From Gentiana macrophylla (taxonomy: Eukaryota > Streptophyta > Magnoliopsida > Gentianales > Gentianaceae), in NCBI GenBank assembly GCA_026214975.1, contig CM047808.1, positions 5,631,262 through 5,695,261 on the forward strand: a DNA stretch of 64,000 bases, given 5' to 3'. Each line of letters begins with the position of its first letter. The stretch's first letter is position 1. Both the position numbers and the translations under genes were made by a program. A model generated the notes under the pieces. That model saw only the letters and a list, made by a program, of their open reading frames with translations, had not been told where the DNA came from and did not search any database. This document shows positions 11,345 through 22,467 of the stretch, one piece after another.

Positions 11345-11960
11345 GGATCAAGCGCTTACCGTTGTACTAAAATCAATTGGTATTAGTAAATGTGCTACTA
11401 TATTTCCTTATATTACGCCCCCTCAAGCGTGGGCCTATAAGAAGGGAGAGAGGCCCAACACTTGTTTTTTTTCTTTTTTTTTTTTTTTGTTTGGGAAGTG
11501 GGCGCAACACTTTTGTTTTTAATTGTCTTTGGAGCGGGGTTGACTTCGGGATCTCCTGGTTCGATACCATGTAGAAATCTAGCCCCAACCCCATATAAGA
11601 GGGGGGAATCATCCCAAAACCTAGGTTATAAGGTGAGAGAAATCCATCTTTTAATATGGTGGGTTACACAAGTTCCCACCGTTGTCCTAAAACCAATTGG
11701 TATTTGTAATTGTGCTATTATAATTCCTTATATCCATAATTGCTATAGTTTAGATTCTGCTCTGCTATTCTGCAACCTTTTTGCTGCTGATGCCGCATCT
11801 GGTTTTTTGGTCACTAGTTTGATAGGATGATGTGGTTTTTGTTTGGTGTTTCAGCTTTTGCTTGGCTCATCTATTGTAATTTAAACTTGTAGCATCTTGC
11901 TATCATAAATAAAAACTCATTTGTTGTTAAAAAAAAAAAAAAAAATTCCTTATATCATAT
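11345..11960 (-). repeat. TRIM-like element with short direct repeats, holding a LINE
   Basis: A block near 11372-11414 (CAATTGGTATTAGTAAATGTGC onward to TTCCTTATAT) is repeated in direct orientation at about 11690-11733. Between them is about 275 bp with a T-run (11463-11488). The left part, 11345-11415, is the reverse complement of 58470-58530 in this window, showing a shared family. The second repeat is split by a LINE tail. Short direct terminal repeats around a small non-coding core suggest a TRIM-type element, but primer-site evidence is weak. Confidence 0.4.
11735..11943 (+). mobile_element. 5'-truncated LINE with poly-A tail and 13-bp TSD
   Basis: About 209 bp ends with an AATAAA signal (in CATAAATAAAAACTC) and a long A tail (about 11929-11943). 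It is flanked by the direct repeat AATTCCTTATATC (11722-11734 and 11944-11956). Long TSD, poly-A tail and missing 5' end are the marks of target-primed reverse transcription by a LINE. The body looks like a 3' UTR; no reverse transcriptase remains. Confidence 0.8.
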
Positions 11961-12364
11961 TAATTTTATGATAATTTTTTGTTATCCAATTCAGCTCACC
12001 AATCAACTTCATGTACTCTAACTCCTCCGAGTTCGGATGTTTTTATGGATATGAAATGATATTTTTACGATATTCTAGACTTTTAAAAACAACTTAATTA
12101 GTAGTATAAAACAAGGGACATTTAATTGAACCACAATTGATCTACTATGTACCACACTATATATACACCACAGTACAATCGATCATGTGAAAGTCATGTA
12201 TGGGGCAACATGCGACCCTACGAAAGTTGAACCAGTATCGACAATGCGGGAAGTCGCATATGGATCCATATATTCGACTTTCACACGGTCGAATTTGTGA
12301 AAATGATGTGGTGCATCGGGATGCGGAATAACAAGTAGATCAGTTGTGGTGTTAATTAATAATA
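11961..12364. other. intergenic, no gene seen
   Basis: AT-rich sequence without motif-bearing frames. A minus-strand frame of 110 codons (12183-12515) starts inside the Mutator-like MITE and crosses the Stowaway-like repeat, so it is not credible as a gene. Confidence 0.4.
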
Positions 12365-13008
12365 CTACATTCGTCCCATGAAAAGTGTCCACTTTTTGTG
12401 GTGCGCATATATTTAGAAAATAATTAATGTATTGTATTTTTAGTAGTGGTGGACATATACACCCCATCATATAATAAAGGGGGAATGAGGGAGAATGACA
12501 TAAATATTTCATCAATTGAGTAGAATGACAGTATTTTGAAACTTTTGCATAAATGACAAAACTATTTATCCAGTGTCGAAATTCACTTGTGTTCGAAATT
12601 CACAGTTTAAATTCACTACCGAAATTCACTGTCGAAATTCACATATTTTCGGGATTTACTGTCGAAATTCACTGATTTCGGGATTCACTGGGAAGATTTA
12701 CTGATTTTCGGGATTCACTGTTTGTCCTTCTCGCTATAAAAATTATGCAGTTGTCATTCTCCCTATAAAAAATATGTAGTTGTCATGTTACTTAAAAATA
12801 TTCCATATTGTGTCCTTATCCCTAATTTCCCATATAATAAATGCTCTTTCGGAATATGAAATGAATATATTTAAAATTAAATTTTATGATACGTGATCAG
12901 TATGTTTGAAAAAAAATGTATTAAATGATGTATTGATTTTTTAAATGAACACTTTTTAAAGGACAATTAATTTTAAAAAAATAAACACTTTTTTATAAAA
13001 CAATGGTA
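12365..13008. mobile_element. degenerate Stowaway-like MITE, split by a Mutator-like MITE
   Basis: The left end reads TTCGTCCCATGAAAAGTGTC with TTTTTGTGGTGC after it, and the right part has ATAAACACTTTTTTATAAAAC. Both are similar to the better preserved Stowaway copy at 17311-17590, including the shared TTAAATGATGTATTGATTTT-like middle. A 354-bp Mutator-like MITE sits at 12479-12832 with its own TSD. The right terminus has decayed, so the end is approximate. Confidence 0.6.
12479..12832. mobile_element. Mutator-like MITE, copy 1 (9-bp TSD)
   Basis: The element is flanked by the 9-bp repeat TATAATAAA (12470-12478 and 12833-12841), the TSD length of Mutator-like elements. The termini GGGGGAATGAGGGAGAATGACA and the complement of TGTCCTTATCCCTAATTTCCCA form imperfect inverted repeats of about 21 bp. 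The core has degenerate tandem words of the type GAAATTCACTG and GGGATTCACTG. Same family as 15298-15696, 23575-23953 and 45677-46065. No transposase. Confidence 0.82.
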
Positions 13009-13739
<731 letters not shown>

Positions 13740-14580
13740 TGAAATTTGTCAGGTATCAATCTGGGTCGTGTAATCTAGGGTAATATGAACGAGGGATGGT
13801 TTTTTTGGATGGATTTAGACTGAGTTTGAGAGTTCCTCTCTCAAGTTGCCTACGTATCCTGTTGATTATTCAGGAATCAAGTCTCCGTAGTTACTTAGGG
13901 GTTGTTTATATAGAGGACGTCTCGTCCAAAGCCTTGTCCTGCAGGATTCTAATTCTTAGTCCCTAAGGATTATTACGTGTATATCCCTATAATTTATGAG
14001 AGAATTACGGATATTTTGAATAATGGATCATAGTTTTAATGACTTGAGATTATTTCCATGTTTATCCTATATATAGGAACATGTTCACATATTACATAAG
14101 GAAAGCTATCAACCGTCCTGCGGCAAGCTCCTGTGGTCGTCTCGACCCTTTCGGCTCTGCCATTCTTCTGTCACGACCGACCCGTCCTGCGGGGGTTTAC
14201 TCGGAAGGGGTTCAGACCTGCTTTATAATTTATTGCACGGCACCTGGCGACCTGCGTCGAGCCCCTCAAGGCCGACTCGGCCCGTGCTACGTGACCGAGC
14301 TCCTGCAGAACTCCAGCCGACCAACGGTGGTGTTTGTTCGGAAGAGCGGGTAAGACCTCCCACGTGGGGTTCAGGTCCGCCCTTAGGTATAAAGTGGGGC
14401 TCATGTCCCTTAATGTTGCAGTTTCTCTGTCTTCATTTATTATTTGATCAATCAGGAGATGACACGTTGCGAGGTTGGGTTCGACCCTCGTCACTCATGT
14501 GTAGGTATACTTAGATTGATGGCCAGGGGGGACTACTATAAATTCCGTAGTGATTATAATGGTGTCTTGAGAATTTTACA
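13740..14580 (-). mobile_element. possible gypsy LTR remnant with a GC-rich block
   Basis: Around 13850-13895 the sequence TTGCCTACGTATCCT, then AGGAATCAAGTC and CGTAGTT, resembles on the minus strand a motif I associate with plant gypsy LTR ends (a GGATACGTAGGCA word). From 14095 to 14510 base composition changes sharply to GC-rich, with repeated CGTCCTGCGG and GGTTCAGACC/GGTTCAGGTCC words. Overlapping frames on both strands (14081-14514) reflect this composition. Ends, TSD and family are not established. Confidence 0.35.
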
Positions 14581-15189
14581 AGTCATGTAAAGAATTCTGA
14601 GTCATGCATGTCTCTACCTCTGAGTAAAAGTCAAAATCAGTAGTCTTCACCCATGCAACACTTCGGATTAGTCAAGTTTGTATCAAATAGTTAGTGGATT
14701 AAAAAAAGATGCCACACGTTCGATCATCGTCTTAGGCATCATGTTGGAGGTCTATGAGTCAGACATTTATCTCTGAGTAAGAGTCAGACTCTGCAAACAC
14801 CAGCCGTGCCGAACTCCAAATTATTCGAGTTAGTTGGTCCCGGATACCGGATCAGCTTTAAGCGAAAAAGAAAAAAAATCTTCAGGAATAATGACGCTAT
14901 TCATCCTCCATATTTTCTGTCTTTGAATTAGGCATTTTATTTGAGAGTCTTTAGTGGTTGTCACACCAAACCTACGTACATCTAGGGCACCACAACAACG
15001 TACAAACTCCAGAAAGTCGAAATCACACCTACAAGTGGGTCACGATAGATGTTGTGTGGTGTAATTAAATTCTTCCATGTACTTTCATAATGACAGTTTT
15101 GATCAATGCAATATATTTTTACTTTCAAGACACTTAGTTGAGTAACGTCTGACGACAAACTGTTAGATTATACATCACGTGTCACCATA
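14581..15189. other. intergenic, weak internal repeat
   Basis: No gene is seen. Segments around 14590-14635 and 14745-14795 share the pattern TGAGTCA...TCTCTGAGTAA-AGTCA, a degenerate direct repeat about 155 bp apart. It may extend the LTR-like block to the left. Confidence 0.3.
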
Positions 15190-15200
15190 CTATTAGTTTT

Positions 15201-15284
15201 TTTTATTTATAATTTTCTTAACACATGCATACACACTGTCCTCACTGGGACTCAAACCCGGAACCTCTGGGGTAACAACGACAG
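15201..15284 (-). mobile_element. short SINE-like insertion with 11-bp TSD
   Basis: It is flanked by CTATTAGTTTT (15190-15200 and 15285-15295). On the minus strand it contains GGTTTGAGTCC, a near match to the pol III B box, and ends in an A-rich tail (ATTATAAATAAAAAAAA). No clear A box is visible, so it may be 5'-truncated. A Mutator-like MITE later inserted at its TSD. Confidence 0.45.
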
Positions 15285-15297
15285 CTATTAGTTTTAG

Positions 15298-15696
15298 GGG
15301 GGAATGAGGGAGAAGGACACAAATATTTCATCAATTAAGTAGAAGGACAATCTTTTGAAAATTTTGCATAAAGGACAAAATTATTTATTCACTGTCAAAA
15401 TTCACTTGTGTTCAAAATTCACTGTTTAAATTCACTGCCAAAATTCACTGTCGAAATTCACTAATTTTCAAAATTCATTGTCGATGTTCACTAATTTTCG
15501 GGATTCACTATCAAAATTCACTGTCAAAATTCACTGATTTCGAGATTCACTTTTAGGAGATTCACCGATTTTCGGATTCACTGTTTGTCATTCTCGCTTA
15601 TAAAAATTATAGTTGTCATTCTCCCTATAAAAAATATCGCAAATTGTCATATTCTTAAAAATATTTCAGATTGTGTCCCTTATCCCTAATTTTCCA
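15298..15696. mobile_element. Mutator-like MITE, copy 2 (9-bp TSD)
   Basis: Flanked by TAGTTTTAG (15289-15297 and 15697-15705). Termini GGGGGAATGAGGGAGAAGGA and the complement of TCCCTTATCCCTAATTTTCCA form the same imperfect inverted repeat as copy 1. The core carries TTCACTGTC/AAATTCACTG tandem words. The insertion target is the right TSD of the SINE-like element, so this copy is younger than that element. Confidence 0.85.
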
Positions 15697-15759
15697 TAGT
15701 TTTAGTTGCAAAGTAGTAAGAAAAATAAAGATGGATAATGAAACCTTTTGATCACACAC

Positions 15760-15762
<3 letters not shown>

Positions 15763-15857
<95 letters not shown>
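15763..15857. repeat. (AT)n microsatellite, about 95 bp
   Basis: Perfect AT repeat preceded by CACACACACA. It produces an artefactual Ile-Tyr repeat frame (15738-16001). Confidence 0.95.
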
Positions 15858-15858
<1 letters not shown>

Positions 15859-17310
15859 TATTACCTCTAGTCATTTTCTCTCATAATGACATTTTTTTCC
15901 CTCCTAGAATTTATTATTGTAACATTTTAAAACACCTAATGAGATCCAACCAAGTGATTAACATTAAGAGAAGTGAGTTGGATGTTAGTCAGCAAATTTG
16001 ATCCATTAAGTGTCGTGAAAAAGTAACAAATTGTGTAGTCAAATATAAAAAGATTAAAATTATTTCAGTAATAATTAGAAAAATAGATTATCAATATTGT
16101 TAATATACTTTTTTTTTCATGTACAACATGATTACAAAAACAAAAACCTCCAAGGATTAGGGAGGTTTCCAATTATAGTGTTAAACTGGGGGAAATACGT
16201 GTGGAGACACCGTATGAAGCAACACAAACCACACAATTTCATTATGTATTTAAACTGTATGGTTATGATTGTTTCACCCGTCATTTCGTTTTAAAAAACA
16301 CTATCCACATAAGTATTTCTCTTAAATTGGACTCCTTGATAGCAAAATAAGAGAAACAATTAAGGGCATTTTCATTTGAAGCAACTGTACACGTGTCAAG
16401 CAAAGGAAGGGACACGTAGGTTTAAGGGAATTTATACTTTGCTTGTAAGTAGAGTGATATATGGACCCACGTTTTTAAGCTAAGATGGCTCACATAAATA
16501 GGGCCCTGATGAATTGGAGTGCGCTTTCGGTTTTTTAGCTTCTTGTTTTCTGCTCTTTATCGGGAACACAAATATTCTCATTTGTCATGTTGACATGATA
16601 CTGTATTTTACACTTACAAATATTAAAATAAAAAAAAATTAATTTTTTTTAAGTTGGTGTTTTGAAATATTCAAGTGTGTTTATTGTTAAAAATGATAAT
16701 TTTAATATAGAAATATTTAAAAGGATAATGGAATTTTTTTCAGGTAAAAAGTACATGTCCTTAATCCACTGTGATAATGAAACACTAGGTTTAAGGTCAG
16801 TTCCACTGCAGCAAACATTGGATTTGGAGTTATGAACAATTGATTTGTCTTTATCACCCAATTTATATTTCTATTATCCTAATTCATATTTTTTTCCCAT
16901 TTGTTTGTCCTGTTAAACCACTTCCCCTTTAAAAATATAAGTGTTTTTTGTTTTCATATTTTGACTCAATATTCAATAATCGTAGATTTTTTTTCTATTT
17001 AATAGATTTTTCTTTCAAGATTTTGTTCTCATGTATATGTATTTGCATGCATGCCTTATATCGGACATAAATGTAATATTCCAAATTCAAGTAATAATGA
17101 ATTACCAAAATACAATGTTGAGGCGCACGTATTAAACTTTGTAATTTGACCGTTTAAGCCAAACGAGTACGATTACTGGATCCATCATGTCACAATTAGT
17201 ATGGTCAAGCTTGATATATAGATGAAACTAAGTGACATATACTATCTGTGAGGGTGAGAGTCAGATCTAAAATCCTCTAGTATCGATTCATTAAGAAGGG
17301 GATATTGTAA
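15858..17310. other. AT-rich intergenic, no gene seen
   Basis: Short frames at 16097-16294 (plus) and 16649-16861 (minus) have no recognisable domain and sit in AT-rich DNA. A stretch at 16390-16570 holds ACACGTGTC and CACGT words and AAATAGGGCC. It could be a decayed promoter-like segment, but no coding sequence follows. Confidence 0.4.
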
Positions 17311-17590
17311 TATACTACTTCCGTCCATAAAAAGTGTCCATTTTTTATGGTGCACACAGATTAAGAAAGTAATTAATGTGTAGCATTTTAAGTAGTAAAT
17401 GACATATATATCCCTATCACATAATTAATGTTTTTATTGGAATGTGAAATAAACACAAATATTAAATGCTAACATATGAGTATGTTTGGAAAATATACAT
17501 TAAATGATGTATTGGTTTTATATACAGACACTTTTTATGAGACAAATTATTTTTAAAAAATAAACACTTTTTATTGGACGTAGTAGTATA
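17311..17590. mobile_element. Stowaway-type MITE with TA target site
   Basis: The ends are TACTACTTCCGTCCATAAAA and the complement of ACTTTTTATTGGACGTAGTAGTA, forming inverted repeats with the CCGTCC core typical of Tc1/mariner-derived Stowaway MITEs. TA flanks both sides. Length is about 280 bp, with no frame. It shows the intact structure of the degenerate copy at 12365-13008. Confidence 0.8.
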
Positions 17591-17845
17591 CTTGGTTACT
17601 TGGATAAGACAAGCAAGGAAGATTGATTCAAATACTTAATGCAATTGATTCTGACTCAAACAGTGTCAACAATTACGAAATTTAAGGTGTTGTTTAATTG
17701 TATTTAATGTGTAATTAATTAACCTTGTTAATATTCTTGTTTTGTCTTTTGTGCTCTATGTTGATCTTTGTGTTCCCTATATTATTTGAGACTGTTTTTT
17801 AGATACATTCACACTTAAATGTTGGTCATTTGTATTTAATATATA

Positions 17846-18100
17846 CTCTCTCAATCCGGTAATATATGAACTTTTGGTTTTTTAAACTTTTCATAAGTCA
17901 TAAGGTTTTTCTATATCTCATCTCAATACAATATTAAATACATTGTTGTACTTTAACATTAAATAATGCGATATTATAGGTCACTCCTAGAAAACCATAC
18001 AATATTATGTCTCAAAATTTTAAAAAATAACTAACTTTTGAGGTTTTTCTTAAACTGTGTTAAAATTTCTAAAAGCCCATATAATACCGGGCGGATTGAG
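17846..18100. mobile_element. second Stowaway-type MITE, different family
   Basis: CTCTCTCAATCCGGTAATAT at the left pairs with the complement of ATAATACCGGGCGGATTGAG at the right, with TA on each side (17844-17845 and 18101-18102). Length is 255 bp. It lies about 0.9 kb upstream of the Dof start codon and could supply promoter sequence, but nothing here shows that it does. Confidence 0.72.
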
Positions 18101-18102
18101 TA

Positions 18103-18768
18103 TTTCTCAACAAAGGATCATTCAAACGATAGTTCAGCGATAAAAGAGCATGAATCCGGTGGTAACAATTTTGCATTTGAGTTGCGGAGTGAGAATTCCT
18201 TATACATATTGACTTCTCTCAACATAAAAAAAATGTATATAGACTGTCTTTGCAAATTATACACCAAAGACATAATTTTCGATTTATATATTCTCCACGA
18301 AGCTTTGAGAACGGTGGGATCCATTGGATGGCTCAACCCTTATTTTTGGGGGTTTTCTTTTGATAATTGATCATATAAATAAAAAGGTTGAACCCCAACC
18401 TAAAGAGTCCACCAACATCCCGTCCTTAGGATTAGTTGATGAATACAAATTGATGGATTTGCTTGGATGATATTTCAGTGTATTCAGACTGTCTTTAAAT
18501 TTTTTGATTGAAAGTGGTTGTTTCATTCGGGATTCAAACTCTCATACTCAACCTAGACTAGATTGTCACTACAATATTCAAACTCTTTAACTACGGAGGT
18601 TTAATAATTCAAACAAACATCATAGATAGACAAGGCAGAGGGCCCCATATGCTGCAATTAATCAGTAGTACCCCAGTAGCAACAAATTAATCACTAGTAC
18701 CACTTAGCTACACAGCTGCTCCCACCACCTTTACTTTTTTCTTCCTTATATTCAACAACCACTGCTTG
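18103..18768. other. upstream intergenic region of the Dof gene
   Basis: No gene seen. The frame at 18038-18370 begins inside the Stowaway MITE and has no known domain. The last 130 bases become rich in CAACAA and CCACC words as the pyrimidine-rich leader of the Dof gene approaches. Confidence 0.4.
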
Positions 18769-19028
18769 CTCTCTCTCATTCCCTCCATTCCCATATCTCC
18801 CAGTCATATCTTTTTTAAACTTCCTCTTCTTCTTCACTACTACTTACTTAGCCCTCATATATTTTCTTGGAATAAATATATACACACACACATTGAGTTG
18901 CAAGAATGAAAATGTTGTATACTTGAACGAGTTTGGTGGTTTTCTGATCGTCGGTGGTCCGGTGGCATACGGGTGGTGAATCCGGTACCGGAACTTTTTA
19001 GTTCTAAACCCTTTTGCTGTGTTCAAGA
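18769..19028 (+). promoter_or_regulatory. probable core promoter and 5' UTR of the Dof gene
   Basis: A CT-rich tract (CTCTCTCATTCCCTCCATTC and CTTCCTCTTCTTCTTCACTA, 18769-18845), common in plant core promoters and leaders, is followed by AT-rich TATA-like words (CATATATTTT, 18858; AAATATATAC, 18876). The start codon follows at 19029. No transcript data are available, so the transcription start is unknown. Confidence 0.4.
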
Positions 19029-19469
19029 ATGGAACTTTCTTCTCTACAAGTCTGCATGAGCTCTCCTGATTGGTTGCAGGTAATTAATTAGTGTGTCATT
19101 TATAAAATTAAATTACAGTTATTAGATGTATACATTTCGGATTTCAAAAAACATTTAGTTATTTTTTTAACTAGTGATAATTATTTAGGAAGTGATAATA
19201 TACAAGAACACAGTTAACTATACCACCGTCAATTTTATATATTTAGGAAGTGTAAAATCGAATTTTTTTTTTACAAGAACACAGTTAACTATACCACCGT
19301 CAATTTTAATTTTTTTATTTATTTTTACTAGTGATATATATTTAGGAAGTGTAAAATCGAATTTTTTCTAAAATGTGGTGCCTGGTAGATCGTCTGATGC
19401 TATTAACGGTGCCTCGGTAATAAAGTAGTATTAAACTTTGAAGAATGTTAATTAAACGACCAAATGGAA

Positions 19470-19523
<54 letters not shown>

Positions 19524-21264
19524 CTAAATAGAGTTATGCCTAGCACAGACAAATTTCAGCTACCCTACATTTTGTCATTTTCTTAACACTCGTTTCTATA
19601 TATAGTTAATGGTATATGTACATTTCAGCACATTATTTTTGATATATATACACTTACGACGTAAAATTTGACTTCCTAATTAATGTATAAGACATGTGAC
19701 AAAAGCCAATGGTATATATATATATATATATATATATATCTGTCTTTTTTTTCGAATCGTATATCTGTTTTTTTTAATGTTAGAAATAGTAAAAGCTATT
19801 ACCGTAACATGTTGTGTCACAATTGAGTAACGCAGTACACGTTTATACCGTTATTATTCATGATATAAAATTCATCAATTTATACGAGGAGACCGTAACC
19901 AAAGATTCAAAAGCTTATTATGTCACTTGTTATGTTATACTTTGCGACCATTGTGACAGTAGCATAACATTATTCATAATTGATATATATCTAATAAACA
20001 GGAATTTAAAGGGTAAAAATATTATGTCACTTGTATATTGTTGAAACATTGCATAATATAACTAATTAATTGATTATGTGTTTGATATACTTAATTAAAA
20101 TGTTGTGATATATAATTAATGTATATTTGAAAAACATATATTGATTGATACGTGTATAATATAACGTGATGCAATGCAAAGCTATTACATAACGTGTATT
20201 ATGTGTATCATTTTCTTGAGTAAAAAGTAAAGATATTCTGACAAAAAACAAAATAATTACGATATGAATGATCCAAGTTATTTTTCTGACAAAATTCCAC
20301 TGAATTTTATAGGGCACAATTCTCGAAGATACAGGGATGGATTCTTCATCACCATCTGGGGACATACTCACATGCACAAGGCCACAACCAAATTTGATGG
20401 AACAATCTAGAAGGTTAAGGCCCCACATGACCAACCTCTAAAATGTCCTAGGTGTGACTCAACACACACTAAGTTTTGTTACTACAACAACTATAGTTTG
20501 TCCCAACCTAGGTACTTTTGTAAGACATGTAGAGGGTATTGGACTAAAGGGGGTACCTAAGGAATGTCCCAGTGGGTGGTGGTTGCAAGAAGAACAAAAA
20601 AGTTTCATCATCTTCAAAGAAGTCGTCTAATCATAATGACCATAGCATTAATGTTCTCGGATCATCGTGGTCGGGATCGATGATCATCAAATAACAATAA
20701 CTGTTCAAGATGTCTGCAGATCGCAAATTTGTCTTTCCAGAGGTACAATTCTCCCACATCGCTAACTTATTAGGGAACCATTATGGAGGGTTTGGTAATA
20801 ATAACCTCAATAATCCGATGCTTGAAAACCCTAGTCAAATTGAGATAATGATGGGCAACAACAACAATAAGTATGGTGCTTCTTTAATGGGGAATTCAAA
20901 TGGTGATCACTTGGGAATGATTAATGAAATGACTAATTATAGTCCATCTTTAATGGCACCTAATTTCCATAACTTTTGTGCCCCATATGCCATGTCATCA
21001 TCACTTGATCATGGTAATAATAATACCAATCATGGAGCAATTATGGACATTAATTGTCAAAGGCTTATGTTACCCTATGATCATCAATATTCACAAGAAG
21101 ATCTTGATCAAAGTAATGTTTTGGATGTGAAGCCAAATGCAAAATTATTGTCTATGGAGTGGCATGATCAAGGCAACTATTTCAATGGGGTTGGATCATC
21201 ATCATCATCCTGGCAAGGATTGATGAATGGATATGGATCATCTTCAACAAGTCATCTAGTCTAG
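19029..21264 (+). CDS. DOF5.6-like: Dof zinc-finger transcription factor, HCA2/DOF5.6-like, two exons, frameshifted here
   Basis: Exon 1 (19029-19079, 17 codons: [17 protein letters not shown]) joins in phase 0 to exon 2 at 20313 across a GT-AG intron. Exon 2 has S-G-D-I-L, R-R-L-R-P, then the Dof finger C-x2-C-x21-C-x2-C (20444-20530), V-P-V-G-G-G-C, and a C-terminus with [16 protein letters not shown] and [11 protein letters not shown]. Dof proteins bind AAAG sites in the nucleus. The start, C-terminal blocks and final L-V match Arabidopsis HCA2/DOF5.6, which promotes interfascicular cambium formation. The frame changes near 20421-20431 (0 to 2) and 20553-20562 (2 to 1), each explained by one missing C. 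Stops lie at 20692 and 20698. The last 184 codons (20710-21264) are fully open. The finger has R-G-Y-W where R-R-Y-W is usual. It is either a recent pseudogene or a real gene with base errors in the assembly; the intact ends favour the latter slightly. Confidence 0.85.
19165..19370 (+). repeat. intronic tandem duplication, about 75-bp unit
   Basis: The words TTTAGGAAGTG and ACAAGAACACAGTTAACTAT, followed by ACCACCGTCAATTTTA, occur twice in tandem (about 19184-19247 and 19245-19320). A third partial copy, TTTAGGAAGTGTAAAATCGA, is at about 19340. The copies are nearly identical, so the duplication is recent. Confidence 0.75.
19482..19521. repeat. (A)40 homopolymer in the intron
   Basis: About 40 consecutive A, preceded by CACACACACA. 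It could be an old retrotransposon tail, but no TSD is visible. The length is unreliable in any assembly. Confidence 0.9.
19713..19739. repeat. short (TA)n in the Dof intron
   Basis: About 26 bp of uninterrupted TA dinucleotides. Confidence 0.85.
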
Positions 21265-21478
21265 ATTATTATACATAATTAAGAGGTGTTTTGCAATGGG
21301 ATTTCTTGCTAAATCCATTTAATTAAGTATTAGGAGACTTTAGACATGGTGTTGCTAAATCCATTTAATTATTCCCGGTTTTATGTTGTTTTGAGAGGGT
21401 TCTTTGTTTCTTATTAATATTAAATCGCCCCATCTAGGGTTTTGTGTCTCTATTTGGTTTTCCATATCACATTAAAAA

Positions 21479-21518
<40 letters not shown>

Positions 21519-21810
21519 ATACACAATTTTATGCCAGTATCATTCATAGTTGTTGACCAATGATCAACAACTACAGATGATGATTGTGTAAAAATTATGC
21601 TTCTGAAATTGTGCAAGTATCATTTATAATCACATACGTACATCTCATTATTTATATGATCATCGAATGTGAGATGTTACATAAATATCATAGACAACAT
21701 ATATGATATGTATGAAATAGGTGGAGTGTGTGAATCGGATATGGTCTACTGGTAAATATAATTGCATACATTTTATAGTGAGAACCAAGATTTGATTTTC
21801 TTAATGTCTC

Positions 21811-21892
<82 letters not shown>

Positions 21893-22188
21893 CTAATGAA
21901 AATAGATGGAGTGTGAGTGCATATTATTGTATGGGTCCAAATATGACGTAGTATATAACTTTATGCTTTAAGCCTAATTGTCATTCTACATTGATTATTC
22001 AAATGATGGAGAGTGGTACTTGAGAATTCAACCTTGAGGATTTTGTGACATCTCGAGGTGGATATTATCATGCTTTTTAAATAATGGAGAAGATTTTGAG
22101 GAAATTGGTGCTAATTTTTAGCAGGCCTTTTTAATTGATTAATTAATTAATTGTAGGGCTCGTGGTTTACAATGCACCGTATATTATA
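21265..22188. other. 3' flank of the Dof gene with two AT microsatellites
   Basis: The stop TAG at 21262-21264 is followed by an AT-rich 3' region with possible weak polyadenylation words (TTATTAATATTAAA, about 21411). (AT)n tracts lie at 21481-21515 and 21812-21891. No further gene is seen. Confidence 0.5.
21812..21891. repeat. (AT)n microsatellite, about 80 bp
   Basis: Perfect AT dinucleotide repeat; a shorter one is at 21481-21515. Confidence 0.95.
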
Positions 22189-22467
22189 TTCCCTACGTTT
22201 TTTATGTCGTAGATAAAAAATCACGTAGATTAAAAATTAATTAATGCGCCTAAAATATAGTATTGAAAATAAATATTTTTATTGGAGATGTAAATACTTT
22301 TTTGTTAGTAGCGAGTTTTTAGATTGAAAACGTATTTTTATCAAGATATAAATATTTTATTGATAAAAGAGGTGAAAAATAATAAATGATGTATTAGAAA
22401 TGTAAAATAACTGATAAATAAAAATAGAGCAAATTCTGAAATGTGACGTATAAAAAAACCGGAGGAG
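22189..22467. mobile_element. decayed Stowaway-like MITE
   Basis: TATTCCCTACGTTTTTTATG on the left and ACGTATAAAAAAACCGGAGG-AGTA on the right are imperfect inverted ends of the TACTCCCTCCG type. The body is about 280 bp of AT-rich DNA. Both ends carry several mismatches, so this copy is old. Confidence 0.5.

Larger units (their letters stand above)
19080..20312 (+). other. intron 1 of the Dof gene
   Basis: 1233 bp, beginning GTAATTAATT and ending TGAATTTTATAG. An intron right after the short D-W-L-Q exon is the known position for this Dof subgroup. It holds an imperfect tandem duplication (19165-19370), a 40-base A run and a short TA repeat. A minus-strand frame at 20066-20434 overlaps the splice site and is a shadow. 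Confidence 0.85.

Noticed and set aside
12183..12515. 110-codon minus-strand gene
   Set aside because: The frame starts inside a Mutator-like MITE and crosses a Stowaway-like repeat; no recognisable domain.
14081..14514. Three overlapping frames of 90-107 codons as genes
   Set aside because: They overlap on both strands in a GC-rich repeat-like block where stops are rare by composition.
15738..16001. Ile-Tyr repeat protein
   Set aside because: Pure translation of the (AT)n microsatellite.
20066..20434. 122-codon minus-strand gene overlapping the Dof gene
   Set aside because: It overlaps the intron 3' splice site and exon 2 of a recognisable Dof gene on the other strand and has no domain.
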